64,000 bases of DNA from Polymyxa betae (GCA_003693705.1 RBZT01000286.1:62001-126000), one strand, 5' to 3'. Shown: positions 34,178 through 47,190, counted from the stretch's first letter. The notes: generated by a model from the sequence alone, not told the origin. Translations and numbers: made by a program.

Positions 34178-35460
34178 ATGGGAATTTCAGGATTGCTGCC
34201 ATTGCTGCGATCGGTCACCGATCAGGTTCATATCTCGACGTATGCCGATCAAACCGTAGCTGTCGATACTTATTGTTGGCTGCATCGAGGTGCTGTTTCT
34301 CACGCTTCTGCTCTTTGCAAAGACCCGAACGCTTCTGATTGTTACATTTCCTTCGTTCTGGGTCGAATTCAGCTTCTTCTCGATGCAAAAGTGAAACCCT
34401 TCCTTGTTTTCGACGGCGGTCTACTACCTTCAAAACAAGACCAAGAACGACTTCGCGCTGAGAAAAGACGAAGCAATTTGCAAAGCGCCATGCGTCTGGA
34501 ATCTTCAGGATTTAAAGCGGCCGCCGAACGCCATTACCGCCAAGCTCTTGATATAACTCCAATGATGGCTAAACGAACAATAGATGCTGTTGAGGCCAAA
34601 TTTAAAGATCGCGTGAGGCTCGTTGTGGCGCCGTATGAAGCTGACGCTCAGCTGACTTGGCTTGTTAACAACGGTCATGCTTCTGCAGCGCTTACAGAAG
34701 ATTCCGATCTGCTTGCCTTCGGTTGCGAGCGAGTATTGTTTAAGCTTGATGGAGCAGGGCGTGTAGATCAGATCTGCTTGAAAAATCTGGGTGCTTGTCA
34801 GCAGCTCGATCTGGCTCGATGGAGTCTGGCTGAATTTCAGCTGATGTGCGTTCTGAGTGGTTGCGATTATTTGGCATCACCCGAAGGGCTTGGGCTGAAG
34901 ACAGCTCACAAGCTGGTTGCTGTGAATCGGTCACCCACTCGTGTCGTCAGGAGACTTCGTCTTCAGGGCAAGTACAAAATCCCAAAGGATTACGCCAACA
35001 GGGTTGCTGAAGCCCTACTTACATTCCAGCATCAGGTCTGAACTGTTGTGTTTTTATGTTGAGCGCATGCTTTTTTCGGTCATCTATGCTTTCAGTTTCT
35101 GACATTTATCGATAGCGCGTTTACGACATCGTTAATAAGAGATTGGTTAATCTATATCCTTTGTCTGATAAAGTCGCTCTCCAAGTTTCACAGGACGATT
35201 TCCTCGGGCCTTACCTAGAGAGCGATGTTGCCACTGAGATAGCAAAAGCCCGCTTGGATCCCATTACACTGAAACCTTTCGCCGATATGAGCGTTCCCAA
35301 TTCGCCTACAAAATGTTTGCCTTCGTCAAGACAAATGATGCCAGAGAAACGCGTGTTTCAGAGCTGTTTTGTTCAGTCTGAACGCATTACACTAAGACGC
35401 CAATATGGGACCGTTCCACGAAATTCTCTGTTTTTTGAACAGTTTCTAAAATTTCATTAA
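34178..35460 (+). CDS. EXO1: Exonuclease 1 (5'-3' exonuclease/flap endonuclease family)
   Basis: The start MGISGLLPLLRSV and the XPG-N region (VAVDTYCWLHRGA, FLVFDGGLLPSKQ) match EXO1. The XPG-I core carries the acidic metal ligands (VAPYEADAQLTWLV, ALTEDSDLLAFGC, LSGCDYL). A helix-hairpin-helix stretch follows (GLGLKTAHKLVA). One intron, about 35036-35118, joins ALLTFQHQ to RVYDIVNKRLVNL, the usual EXO1 sequence. The protein resects 5' ends in mismatch repair and recombination. At roughly 400 residues it has only a short tail after the nuclease core, so it lacks the long C-terminal region that binds MLH1/MSH2 in yeast and animals. Confidence 0.88.
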
Positions 35461-35635
35461 AAATATATATTAAGTCATACGTTAATGTATTAAAACGATA
35501 AACGAACGAATTGGCTTCAAAGCAAGTTGCTTTTTAAAACAGAAAGGCAAGAACTTTGAAAGAAGCTGAGATAACTCATCTGAGGTGAGCTTATGCGGAG
35601 CGAGAAATGCAGTTTGATTTGTGGAAGACTAACAT

Positions 35636-38600
35636 TTAGCCTTCGGGCTGAACATCAAGACCATCAGGTCTTTTCAATATGGCTTTGACATCAAATTTCT
35701 TGCCGTCTTGGAAACCAAACGCTTGCACAGGAGCGTGCAGCGTTGGGGGCTGAGAATCGAAAGAAATCGAGTTTGCATCATGTAATGGCTGTGCTTGCGA
35801 CCAAGCAGAAGACATAGTTATTGCTGGATTGTTGTCAATGGCGTCAGGAATTGCCGGGATCGCTTCATCGTCTTGGAAACCATCTTGCTCGTTACCTTCG
35901 ATGTGATCTTGCGTTTGTTCTATCGGTAACTTGATTTTTTCGGCTTCAATTCTTTCGCCAATTCGTTCCTGTGTCGCTCGCATTCCGAGTTCACCAAATT
36001 TTTTTGCAGCCATTTTCAGCCCAGGCAGATCGCCTTTCAGCTCGCTCTTTAGAGCGTACCATATATCCAAATGTCGTTGGTTTGCAGTACAATGGTACCA
36101 TTCTTCAAGCAGGCTCCCGATCTCACTAAAAGCTTTAACTCTTGGATGAGATTCCAACCAATGGATCATCTGCATCATCTGGTCTAACACGAACGGTGCC
36201 TTCTCTTCAATGACGCCTTTCATTCTGTATTGCTCAGTTTCTGCTTTAAAGCGAGACAACGATCCACGTCCAGCAATCGGAATACGAAAGAAAAGATAAA
36301 CAGCACTGCAAGCGAAGACATTCAGGATGATCGGAAGGAGTAAGCTGAAGGGAATATCTGGCATCACAGACAAGTTCTTTAGAAGATCGAATAGGTCTAT
36401 GAAGTGACGAAACCCGAGGGGTAAATCGATTGGCTTTCCGATGCGTAGGCGAACGATGAACGACAAAGTTTGTGCCAGAACACTGACATCATCAAGTCTT
36501 GCTGGTACAACAGCGCCTAATACCCAAATAACGATGCGCTCGACGTACCAGCCAGACTTTGGTTCTTTTAAAGTTTGGCTCGATGAAGATACATCATGAT
36601 AGCATGATTTGATTCGCGCTATGTCATTCTTAGGCAGGCAGTCAATTTCATCGAAGGAATTTTGAATCTCTTGCTCGAGTCGCTGATGAAGATAATATCC
36701 TGGGCAGTTGACTGCGCATCGAGTGGGATAAGACTGCTTCTCAAGCCAGATCTGGAAGACCGCTTGTTTGACGTGTACAGATTGCACTGCCGGTATCTTG
36801 CTAATACAGCCGATGGCGCATCCGTGTTCGCTTAAGTTCATGAAATCTGTCGCCAGCTTTGCATATTTAGAATTTAGAGCGGATTGCTCCAAACATTTCC
36901 CAGATCGAGTGAGTTCTGCTAAAAGCTTACGCTCGTAGCCTGCACACTCGAAGCAAGCAATCGCCGCAGCTCCGTCACCGATTGAATGGAAGATTCTTGC
37001 AGCAACTGAGCGTAGCCCGCATTGATTACAAAAATGCCCAGCTGCTTCATTAAAGAGCATCGGGACAGATTGCACGTCAGCACGCTGCCATGATTCGTTG
37101 ATAATTTCAGTGATCGATTCTTCCACGAAATCAGCACCGAGCTCAAGAATCAATCCGGAGCATAATGCAAGCGTGAAAGTGGAAGCACCGGCATAGACTG
37201 AGCTTAAGATAGGGCTAAGATATGTATCCAGATCACCAGAATGAGCAGATTGCAGATCTTTGACAAGCTGATCGTCGAGACAATCGGATAATGACTTTAT
37301 AGTATCTTTGATGCGATCTTGCAAATATTTATGGCAGTTCTCTCTGGTTAAAAGTGAGCCTTTAACAACATATTTCGGTTTCGAAGGGGTTTTAGAACCG
37401 TTCGCTGCAGGGGATTTAGGACCCTTCGCTGCATTTTTCTTTGATTGTTTCCGAATATGAGATGACATTCGAGCTTTGGAATGAGATGCAGCAGGTGGAG
37501 CTCCGGAAACCGACTTGCAAGTTGAAGGGGCTTCAGAAACCCGACTGGAACAAATGTTTGGCTTATCTTTCAGTAAAGGCATTTCCCGTACATGGCATCG
37601 GATGAGATCGGAAAGAACTTCACCAAATAGTTTTCGCTGCGGCTCCGTCAACTCACAGGAAGCTCGAAGCAACTCATATAACCCTGCAACCCATCCAGGA
37701 TTCAAGCGCATTTGGAAGAATGCGATACCGTCATCAATCCATCCAAATTGAATCAAAACCGAAATAAATGCTGTCGTTAGCTTGCCAAATTCGGTCAATC
37801 TTGGGAACTCGTATGCTCCAACAGGAGAGGCTTGATTGAGCCTAATCATATAGTCTTCTAAAGACTTGCAAATGGCTTTAAACATCGTTGATCTCGTCAC
37901 CGGAACCAACCTCAGCAGCCGTGTAATAAGAAAGAAGTGTGAAGCGGTAAAGCTCGATAATGATATAATTGTTCGAGCTAACTTCAATACAATTTTGAGC
38001 GAGATATCAGGATTTAGGTCCTTTTGGAATTGTTCAAGCGCTTCACATGCTTTGTCAAATACGTCTGCGAACATGTAGCATTCGATGACTTCCTGTTCTC
38101 GGCCAGGAAGCAGTTTAGTGTACAAATCAGCAGCTTTCAAGAACTGTTTGGCATCATAAAGATAAGTTGCAGCTAATTCCATTTCGTTGATCTGGACCAA
38201 AAGTTCCGCTGCTTGATAAACATGGTCTGGACATCGAGATATCTCAAATTCCTTAATCAGAATTTTTGCTTCCAATCGTTTCACATTATCGAATTGTTCT
38301 GCTTTAAAAAAAGCATTGCGAGCTTCTCGAAGCAAGCCTGCACATTCATATTGCAAGGCCTTGCATGCCCATTCTTCAATACTGCTCGATCTGCTAAAGC
38401 TCATCTCGCTTTGTGTGGAAGTCCATTGGATCAAGTCCTTGAAGACTTCGACGTAAATTCCGGACTCCTCTTTCCCGCTATCGATAAACAAAAGGCGATG
38501 TTTACAGCGGGTCACCGCCACGTAAAGTTCCTTCAGAAAATGGCATAGTTCGTAATGCTTACGGAAGTCAAATTCCTGAACAACCGAGTTTGATGTGAAG

Positions 38601-41600
38601 TTAAGCAAAACCCGGAGCCGTTGACAACCGACTCCAGAACTCGAAAAAATATTATAGAGAACGACGTCTTCAAACTCCAATCCTTTGACTTCTAGAATAC
38701 TGAGAACTGTGGCTTGCCAGTCATTCGATTGCAGTAAAGTGAGGAGTTCCTCTTTCTGAACAGCATCACGGACGATGATGATTTGTTCAGCAGCGAATTC
38801 GTTCGCATCCGCAAACAGGAAGGACAGTGCCTCGATGGGGTCTTCTTGGAACAATCTGGGTGTGCCGGACCACAGTTCAGGCGGCGGCCTTGCACTGCGC
38901 TCGCCATGAAGCCTGTCTATTTCATCTGGAAAGAAATAACGAATGACATCCAGAATACAATTTGCTAATGCCAAAACTTCCTGAATCGTTCTGTAGTTAA
39001 CAGTGAGATCGAACTGGAGAGGCCTGACAGGTCTATCTTGAGAGGAATCAAACAGGAATGCCTTCAATTTGGGGAATCGAAATCGGTTCCCGGCAGTAAT
39101 GCATTGAGCCTGGTCGCCACAACAAACGAATAGCGTCTTGGGATGACGGAACAAGTCCAATAAGCGCCAATGGCATGGCATTAAGTCTTGAACTTCATCC
39201 AGGTAAATTGCATCAACTGGAGCAATAGTTTGTCTGCGTCGCTCAATAATATTTGCGATGATTTCTGGATAATCGATATGATGCCGATCCAAACGGGTTC
39301 GCTCGTAGCATTTGTACGCATCGTACAGTAGTTTTCGTTGAGATTCAGGAATAGCAGTCATGCTGCTAGACGTTTGTTCAAGCTGGTAGTATTCTTTAGC
39401 CAACATTGGTCGCATGTAATCAGTCCGGTTACCGCCTTTGATTGTAAACATGATTTCGGTAAATATAAATTCAGGAGCGAATAGTTTGCGAACATGGTCC
39501 GAAAGATGTGGGTAATAAACTCGGCGGAATCGATCAAAATCCACGATATCGCCCACTGAGTACAGGTGCCGATGTGGAGCTTTGAGATCCAAATCTTCCT
39601 CGTCATCTTCTTGGCAGATAAGTCGGCGAGACGCACCCATCTCGTAAAACAAACGATGTTGTGGTTCAATTTGGCTATCCACTTGCAAAAGTAGACCCAA
39701 AAGTGAAAGAAAGGTGCAACCAGGATGATCAGGTCGTTCGATATCTTCTTCGTACGTTGCATGAAAAGTATCGATAAGGAGATTGAACTCTTTTCTGACA
39801 CTGTCGATTAACATCGGGCTCACGCTCACGAACAATTGACGAGGGGGATCAAGATTCTGCAGCAGTGCGTTCTTGTAGCCGCTCAATATTCGTTGGGCCT
39901 GCAGACGTGAGTAGATTGAACTATCCATAAACCTACTGTCATTACCAGAACGCTAGTCTTTCCAGAACCGCCGCGACCAACCAGCACAATGGATCCTTTC
40001 GTATACTGGACGGCATCGTTCTGGATGTCATCAAGCAGATAAGGAAGCTGGAAAGAGGCTCTCTTCGCTGAATCAGAAGAAGAGAACATTTCAATAAGCG
40101 GTCCATCGGAGAGGTCGAACAGCTTAATAGAGCCTGAGATGGCATCATCAGCGCCTGCACCGCGCCAAAACTGCTTCGGAAGATTTTTCAACCCAGATTG
40201 TGGACATGCATCGGAGTTGCATTGAATGATACAAGCTGAAAGATATGCATCGTTATATGTCTTACGAAGATCTTTGAAAGCATTCCATGCCGGGAGCAAT
40301 TGGGATTGATTAAGGGGACGGATGGCATAGATCACTTGAGATTCATAGCGAATTTCTACAGTCCAAAGCAGAACCAAGGCACTCTCAACTTTGTTTACAA
40401 GGAACAATTTCCCTAGCACTCCGCCTTCCTTGCGATAAGGACGATGAGTTTCGCTAAAGTCGCCCATTAATAGCTTTGAGAACAAGAGACTGTAAGAGCG
40501 AGTAGTAGAGTCTTTGCAGCGTCGAAGCTCGTTCATAACGGATTCACTTGCGATCAAGTTCCAGACATGGTGATCGCGTCTATCGATCAGACTACGGCCA
40601 GATCGCTTCTTGACACTTTTAGTAGGTTTGGATTCCAGTAATTGCTGCTTCTTCGAGGCCAATACAGCTCGTTGTGCAAATGCACGAATTTTCGGATCAG
40701 AATAATCTGTTGATGGATCAATTTTCCCCAGCGCTCCATTGGATTTACAATGCATTGTAAAGCGGCACCATATTCTTGAGCGATCATCACACAGGAAAAG
40801 CTTTAAATCGCCAAAGACCCAGAGAGCATATTTTGCACGAGTAATCGCCACGTTCATACGATTCCATTGCTCAAGAAAGTTCGTGGTTGTTCCGGTACGG
40901 GTAAGTGAAAAAATGACAATATCACATTCCTGACCTTGGAAACCATCGACAGTACTAACTTTAATATCAGCTGAGAGTACAATCTGGCTCTTGAGATCTT
41001 CAATTCTTTGCTCCAGTACGCGCTTCTGTGCAATATATGGGCATATTACACCAATCTTTAAGCGTTCCTTGGGAACTGAGAGTAGAAATTTTCCAAGATG
41101 AAGGGCAATCAGCAGCGACTCATCATTGTTGAACCAGCTACCATTTCTATCGGAGGCGCAGGACGTTTTTTTGTGAGTGACGAATTGTAACGGCGGGAAC
41201 CGGTCGGAATACCATGAAGGACGGTAGGACTGAACACTGGCGCTATCTTCGATCCGACCTTCATAGAATGTGGCATTGGGAAATGCCGAAATCGAAGGGT
41301 GCATTCGGTATTGGACCGCCAATAAATGAATCGGATGCAATTCCGCTAGCCGTTCGAAGAGACTTCGTTGATAGGCTGCCTCAAGACAGAACTGAGAGAA
41401 GACTGTTCCGTGCAGCTGTCGAGGGTCTCCAACCAGAATTAAGGATTTCAGGCTCGCCTTTACAAGCCCAACCATCTCGGCCTCTATTGCTTGGGCACAC
41501 TCATCGACTATGGCAGCTTCAAAGGGAATAGGAATCATTAATGGAGACTTGCTGGCGCTTAATGTACAAAAGATAAGCGAAGCTTTCTTCAGAAATTCTT

Positions 41601-43029
41601 GCTCTAGTTCGGAAACCAGAAGCGGATTGAATTCGCCAAGGACATCTTGTGTGAGATTGGTTGCCGAGAACACCTGCAGCTCGCGAATTCTGGCTGCTAC
41701 TACGTTGTAATTGCCTGTAAGCGCGCCTGACCGAATTTTGCCCACCGGAAGGGTGACGTTTGCGAACAGTGGGTTTAAAGATGAATCATCCCAGGCCTCG
41801 ATAACGTTCAGAACAGATTTCAGACAACTTGCTTGAATCAGTTGCTCATCACACGATGGCTCTCCACTGACTTTATCCCGAACATCGTCGATGAGAGCGA
41901 CAAGCCGATCTATCATTGTTTTAGCCTGAGCGTATTGTTAACTAAAGCTAAGATTCCAGCAAAACGCCCTACCGATTGTAATAGACGATGGATGCGAGAG
42001 CTCAGAATGTATTCGTCGAGGCTATCAACGATCAATGCTTTAATGTTTGGGCGAGAAGTGTTGACGATAATGACGATTCGTTCTGATTCGATATCGTCAG
42101 GTTTCTGAGCAATCAACTTTTTCGCCACGTCAAGAACGGCGATGTTAGTCGGAGCTACCTGAATAATGCGCTTGGATTGCAACAGAAGCGCCGTTAATAA
42201 TGCAACAATACACGTTGTTTTCCCGGTGCCTAACTTATATGAGACAGCTAACAGACAATACGGGCGGCTCACCTGGGGGTCCTTGAATGAGTTCTACTGA
42301 ACCAGGACGTGAAACGGCACCAAGACAAGCATGAACAGCCAAGAGCTGCGACTCGTTTAGACTAGAAAGCATTCCGTGAATTCGATGATCGAATGTCATC
42401 ATAGAAGTGACAGGATGAACAGGAGCTTGGCAGGAGAGGATTAATTGCTTGAGCTCCTGATTAATATTCTCTTCAGCAAACATTGCATTAGTTTTGTGAA
42501 AATCGAGCGATTTCAATATTCGGTAAGTGGTTGTTGCAGAGTCAACTTTGGCAGCATACGCGATTGGAGTGTTGCACATAAATGAGAAAAGCTCGCAATG
42601 AACGATGCTGGCATCTTTCTTATCTCTCGAATTAACAAGCATCCATCCGCATCCGCACCATATTTCGGAAGATTCTCCAATCTCCTTAAACTGTGGGTCG
42701 TCAGCTGAAATCAGGCAAATATCCCCCGGCTTTAGAGATCCGATTGGATCGTGAACAAAGATGGAACCTCTTTTCGATTCAGAGCGCACCGTTATTGAGC
42801 GGAAGATGATTTCGACTTCATCGAATTCAGTGAGCTTTCGTGCTAAACTGGATCGGAAATTCTCCAATGTTGGAAGAAAAAATGATTGAAGATAACTTTG
42901 CCAACTTTTGGCTTTCCTCGGAATCGGGTTGATATTGCACGCCCATGGATGGTCTTCGGCAAAGAGTTGCTCCCAGGTCAAATTCAGGACAGGATGAATT
43001 ACGTCCCAGCAGGGCGGATCAGGTGGCAT
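35636..43029 (-). CDS. Dual SF1 helicase: UPF1-like module fused to UvrD/TRANK1-like module
   Basis: A single ~2,420-residue protein results from three short introns placed by frame and motif. One (about 42238-42281) completes Walker A GPPGTGKTT; a 47-nt intron lies near 41940; a 44-nt intron (about 39901-39944) follows the second Walker A. The first helicase is UPF1/SEN1-like: GPPGTGKTT near residue 258, VDECAQAIEAEM, GDPRQLHGT, VQYRMHPSIS, STVDGFQGQECDIVIFSLTR, VAITRAK. The second begins near residue 1000 with GRGGSGKTSVL and has YLDEVQDLMPCHW, CGDQAQCI, VNYRTIQEVL, EVKGLEFEDVVLYN and VAVTRCKHRL, as in UvrD and TRANK1. A long helical region of TPR-like repeats follows. Both ATPase sites look intact. 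The substrate, RNA or DNA, is unknown. Confidence 0.85.
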
Positions 43030-43899
43030 CAGGACTGCAACAATGTTTGTTGGTCAAATGGGGACACCTCATGACGTTTCGACAGGCTGCGCGCACAACC
43101 CGTGTTACATGTCGCTACCTGACCTGGTCACATGCTAAGCGCAACCCTTGAAGCTTTGAATAGTTTTAGTTTGCGAAGTTCGCGGAGCCTCTCCTGTACA
43201 GTCACGAATCATTAGGCTTGCACGCATCCAACTATTATACAATCATGAAAAGGGAGACACAAAACATGATATCAACCTGTATTTTCTTTGAAGTTAAATC
43301 AAACTCGTCCCTTTGTGGTCAAATTTCTACACCAGCGTAATCGCACGACACTGTTCCCGTTCTCATGCCAAACGAAGGTTTCACGATCGTCCAACAAGGT
43401 CACTCGCTTGCAGGATCGCATGCTGATGGACCTTATCGTGATACGACCAAGATCCGGCCTATCACTGCTGCAGACGATGTCAAGTATTACAGTGCATCAA
43501 ACTCGTGCGAATATACTTCAGTTATCGTCAGATTGGGCAATGATTTGCCAAGACGCTATAGCTTAAGTAGAGATTGGCTCAGATATGAATAGTTCAAAGA
43601 CATGCCAATCCTGTTTCCTGCATGATTGTATGAAAAACTTGACAAACTTCTAGAATCAGATAGTTTGGTAGCGCAGCATGAAGATGCTTTCTCCAGCGAC
43701 ATTAAATTGATACCGATGAAACTACGACCTTTTACAAATTCTCACAATATGATGGTGAGAACGGCCGCCTTTCTGAGCTTTTTGTGGGACTCACTCAGTA
43801 AAAACCTGTTGTGCGGAACAGCGATTTAGCGACCAGTCGACCAATTCTTTTCATTTAACAGAGCTCGGACGATTCATGCAAACTGTCTATGATCAGCAT
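43030..43899. other. No clear gene; scattered coding-like fragments
   Basis: A plus-strand frame at 43365-43592 (PNEGFTIVQQGHSLAGSHAD, DDVKYYSASNSCEYTSVIVR) looks coding-like but has no ATG or partner exons that I can join. The rest is AT-rich with no motif. Confidence 0.35.
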
Positions 43900-44330
43900 A
43901 CAAATTCAGCTAATCAGCTTGACCATTTCGGCAATGAATCAAGTTGTTCTTGTATCGTCCAGGACGCCATGGTTGTCCAACGGCAACTGTTAATATTGTT
44001 CTATGTGAATAGTTCGGTTCGGATTCTCTAAGTTTGCCATTTTTGTGCAACAACCATGAACGATGCAGTCTGATAGTGCAACATAACGAGATGCCCACGT
44101 CATAAGCATCCACTGCTTGACATTAGCAACCGCTATGCGGTTTGCTCATAATCCCAGAACGTGTACCGACATAAATGAGGTGGTTGTGCTCCCAGTCCGG
44201 CTACCTGCAATGCGGCATCTCATGAAGACAGACAACCGAATGGTTGAAATATTCCAATAGCCGCATAATCTCTGCTCCGTGATAGATCCAATCCGCTATC
44301 AATAACGTTACTCCGTCGGCCTGAAGAGCG
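43900..44330 (-). pseudogene. Possible decayed gene fragment, family unknown
   Basis: On the minus strand two stretches look like real protein: DGVTLLIADWIYHGAEIMRL with LEYFNHSVVCLHEMPH (about 44310-44215), then NVKQWMLMTWASRYVALSDC with IVHGCCTK (about 44130-44040). Stops follow. A GT donor after the first and an acceptor before the second are plausible, so a two-exon piece is possible, but no start or end is found. It sits head-to-head with the GT69 gene. Confidence 0.3.
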
Positions 44331-44405
44331 CCCAGATATCTTGACCTTCATTGCTTAAGATATCAGGGGGCAGGCGTTAGCGCTTTGGTGGCGAAATCGG
44401 CCGGA

Positions 44406-45715
44406 ATGATGCGATTCCGAGGACTGCCCACGTCGCCGAGTGCATCACCTACTCGATCGGCCGATTCGTCGCAATCCCCTTCCAGGGGACGTTTGCTCGA
44501 CACCAGCGCATTTCGATGGGCAATTTTTTTCATCGCTCTGGTCGTTATTCTTTTCCTGCCGTACACCCTCGCTGCTCGCCTGCTTAAAACAATGCGATTT
44601 CTGAATGTCCAACCGATGGACATGTCGAGATACTGCCAACGACGCTATTCCAACAGCACGCTGGAACTTGGTGATGGTTCGTATTTTATAGCCCTTAACC
44701 TTCATAACAGCGACAAGGTTGTGCCATATATCATACCACAGATTCAACGCCTTGTGGACATCCTTGGATCGCAACGAGTTTTTGTATCTATATATGAAAG
44801 CGGCAGCGTTGACAGTACTGGACGCTGGATCCTGTTATATCGGCAATATCTTCAGTCGAATGACATTCCACATGAAATCATATCCGACAACCGCGTCCGA
44901 GGACGAAGCCAACATCGAATCGATTATCTTGCAACTGTTCGCAACACAGTCATGGCACCTTTGTACACAGGAAAATTCAAAGCCGACTTTGTCGTATTCA
45001 TCAATGACGTAGTCTGTGGTTTTATCTTCCGACTTGGTTTCTTTCTGATTTGTGGCTGTAGTATTTCTGTGCTGAAGATGTATCGCGACTGGCCCAGCGA
45101 GTTCGCCTGGGCAACGACGTCAGTATGGCTTGCGGTCTGGATATAGCAGCGGACAGGTTTCGTGACATCCTGTTCTACGACACTTGGGTCTGCAGAGATA
45201 TGGTGGGCGGCTCGCTTCATGGAAAGTTTCCTTTCTTCAACCGCAAATCTGACATCGAACGGATACGACAAGGGCTTCCGGTTCCCGTATATGCCTGTTG
45301 GAATGGGTTGGTCGTAATCGACGCCTCCGTATTTTCCAAGATCAGATTCCGATCTGCACCTGGCGATGCGTGTCTCTCGTCCGAATGCACTCTGTTTTGC
45401 CAGGACGTCTGGGAAGTGGCGCCTGGCAATATCTTGATCGACCCTGCTGTTTACGTGGTTTATGAGCAATATACTGCTGAGCGTATGCTGCAATATCCTG
45501 TTGAAGGTCTCGGGTTGACGGATCTTCCTGTTTTGGGGACATTCCCCGATCACGAACCGCGACCGACAGCTTACGGATGCTACCCCATGGTTGGTCTTGA
45601 TTCATTTTCTTCACCCCGAAGAAGAGTTCCTGAACCGGCGACACGCTTGCCCAATTCGTTTTGGTTTAACGAGAAGCTCTATGTTTCTGACAACGACTTT
45701 GTGCCTTATTTTTGA
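44406..45715 (+). CDS. GT69 (CAP59/CMT1-type) alpha-mannosyltransferase
   Basis: A type II membrane protein: short cytosolic tail, anchor (WAIFFIALVVILFLPYTL), then a lumenal catalytic domain. Family blocks are in order: YFIALNLHNSDKVVPYIIPQ, RVFVSIYESGSVDSTGRW, VRGRSQHRIDYLATVRN, VFINDVYFCAEDVSRL (joined by a 54-nt intron starting at about 45009), MACGLDIAADRFRDILFYDT, WVCRDMVGG, PVYACWNGLVVIDASVF, SECTLFCQDVW and VVYEQYTAERML. GT69 includes Cryptococcus CMT1/CAP59, which adds alpha-1,3-mannose from GDP-mannose in the Golgi. GDP-mannose pyrophosphorylase is encoded 11 kb downstream. The first real ATG is 44406. Confidence 0.88.
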
Positions 45716-45873
45716 AATATGCACAGCCTTACTGTTTTACTTAAATTGTTATAAGGTCTAGCTACTCGGTAATGAGTAAAATGAAGACTAAAATAAATCT
45801 ATTGCATTATTTGCCACGAAATTGAAAGTGACCTCAGTTTAGAGGCCACTTTAATAAATTAAAGATATATTAG

Positions 45874-47190
45874 CTACCTATTATCAGCGAGAGAATAGTT
45901 TCGTAGTCGTAGCTCAACACGTTCGGCACCCTGCTTAACACCAGCAAATACGTTTTGCTGGCACAAGCGGCACAAGCGTCGTCCAATGCGACGGCATCTG
46001 CCACATAGTCGCTCCTGGCGACCGGACATCACCCATTCTAAAACCTTTGTCTGGGTGAGCCAAATTGGTCGAATGTCGTGCACGATGCGCTCTCCAAACT
46101 TCTCCATAGCTTCGATTGCATTCATTCCAATCAGATCAGCATGTTCCAGATCAGTGCTCAATTCCAGAGCTGAGCGCAGCCGATGCACGAACGGCTGTAT
46201 GCGATCGCTCTGAATCAAACCAAAAACCATCCAGAACGTTTTGCGCATGGCGAATTCGGTTAAGGGCTTATAGGCAGCACGGGCTGAAGAAATATCGATC
46301 AACAGAGCGAGCATCTGAATTTCAAGCGGCCTGATGCCCAGATGCATTCTTGTTAGAATGCCACCTCCAGGCCGAATATAACGAAGCGCCAATAACAGCT
46401 GAGCTAGATGAAGACGATCCTTTAACTGGCCGTGCTCGGATTCGTCGTTCTGGCTTCCAGAGATGGTGATTCCGCAGATTATAATATCGAATAAATCCTC
46501 ATTCGGAAGGCCCGTTAACGCCAGGTCTATTGCATCGCGCTCTACAACAGTATAACGAGGATGGTCTTTTAACGAGTTGAGATAGACATTCCTAAGGCGA
46601 TTAGCCTAGCAGCAGACGTTGGTTTTAGGGAGCTTACCCGCCAGATTCGGGAGCCAATGTGATCCCGACACCGCTGATACAAAGATCGGCATCCAGCAAT
46701 AGTTGAGACATTCCGCCAGGAGCAAATCCAATGTCCAGGAACCGGCATGAACCTCGCTGTCGGACAACCTCGATTGCATGCTGTACAAACCCGACACCGA
46801 TATCGATATCAGCAGCATATTTCAAAAATCGGGTATACAGAGGGATGACATTCTCCTGGCGCGAATCCCAGCGCAGAGCTCCTGAATAGATCTCATTCAT
46901 TGAGTGCAGCAATCAAACAATATTTTGAGACCTCGGTCGCTGAATGATTGCAACCGCTTTATAAACTTATTCTGAATGTTCAGATCGGTCTCGGATCGTG
47001 TTCTGGTCGTCATCCAGGTTGTGAACGTTCCGCTGGGATCGTGGTCAGCCAGACAGGCGGCGATGGTGCGAGTCGAGGCGTCGTCGAGATATTGATGTTG
47101 GGGGCAGCGACCAGCATCAGGAGACGGAAGCCATTCTTGGCAACGAGGACCGCATCGCTCCGGAATCAGCAAAGTCGGTGCCGCCGACAT
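45874..47190 (-). CDS. FtsJ-like SAM-dependent methyltransferase
   Basis: The SAM-binding motif CRFLDIGFAPGGMSQLLLD and the later DLFDIIICGITISGS with HLAQLLLALRYIRPGGG are typical of the FtsJ/RrmJ fold, which mostly 2'-O-methylates RNA. Introns join SFSDRG to ALRWDSRQEN (49 nt, near 46890) and APESGG to NVYLNSLKD (about 46592-46637), both GT-AG. The C-terminal ~170 residues carry a Cys-rich end (CGRCRRIGRRLCRLCQQN) that could bind zinc. ATG 47190 (MSAAPTLLIPERC) is my choice; an upstream in-frame ATG at 47232 would add a hydrophobic signal-like start. The catalytic K-D-K-E set cannot be fully assigned, so a divergent enzyme is possible. Confidence 0.75.
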
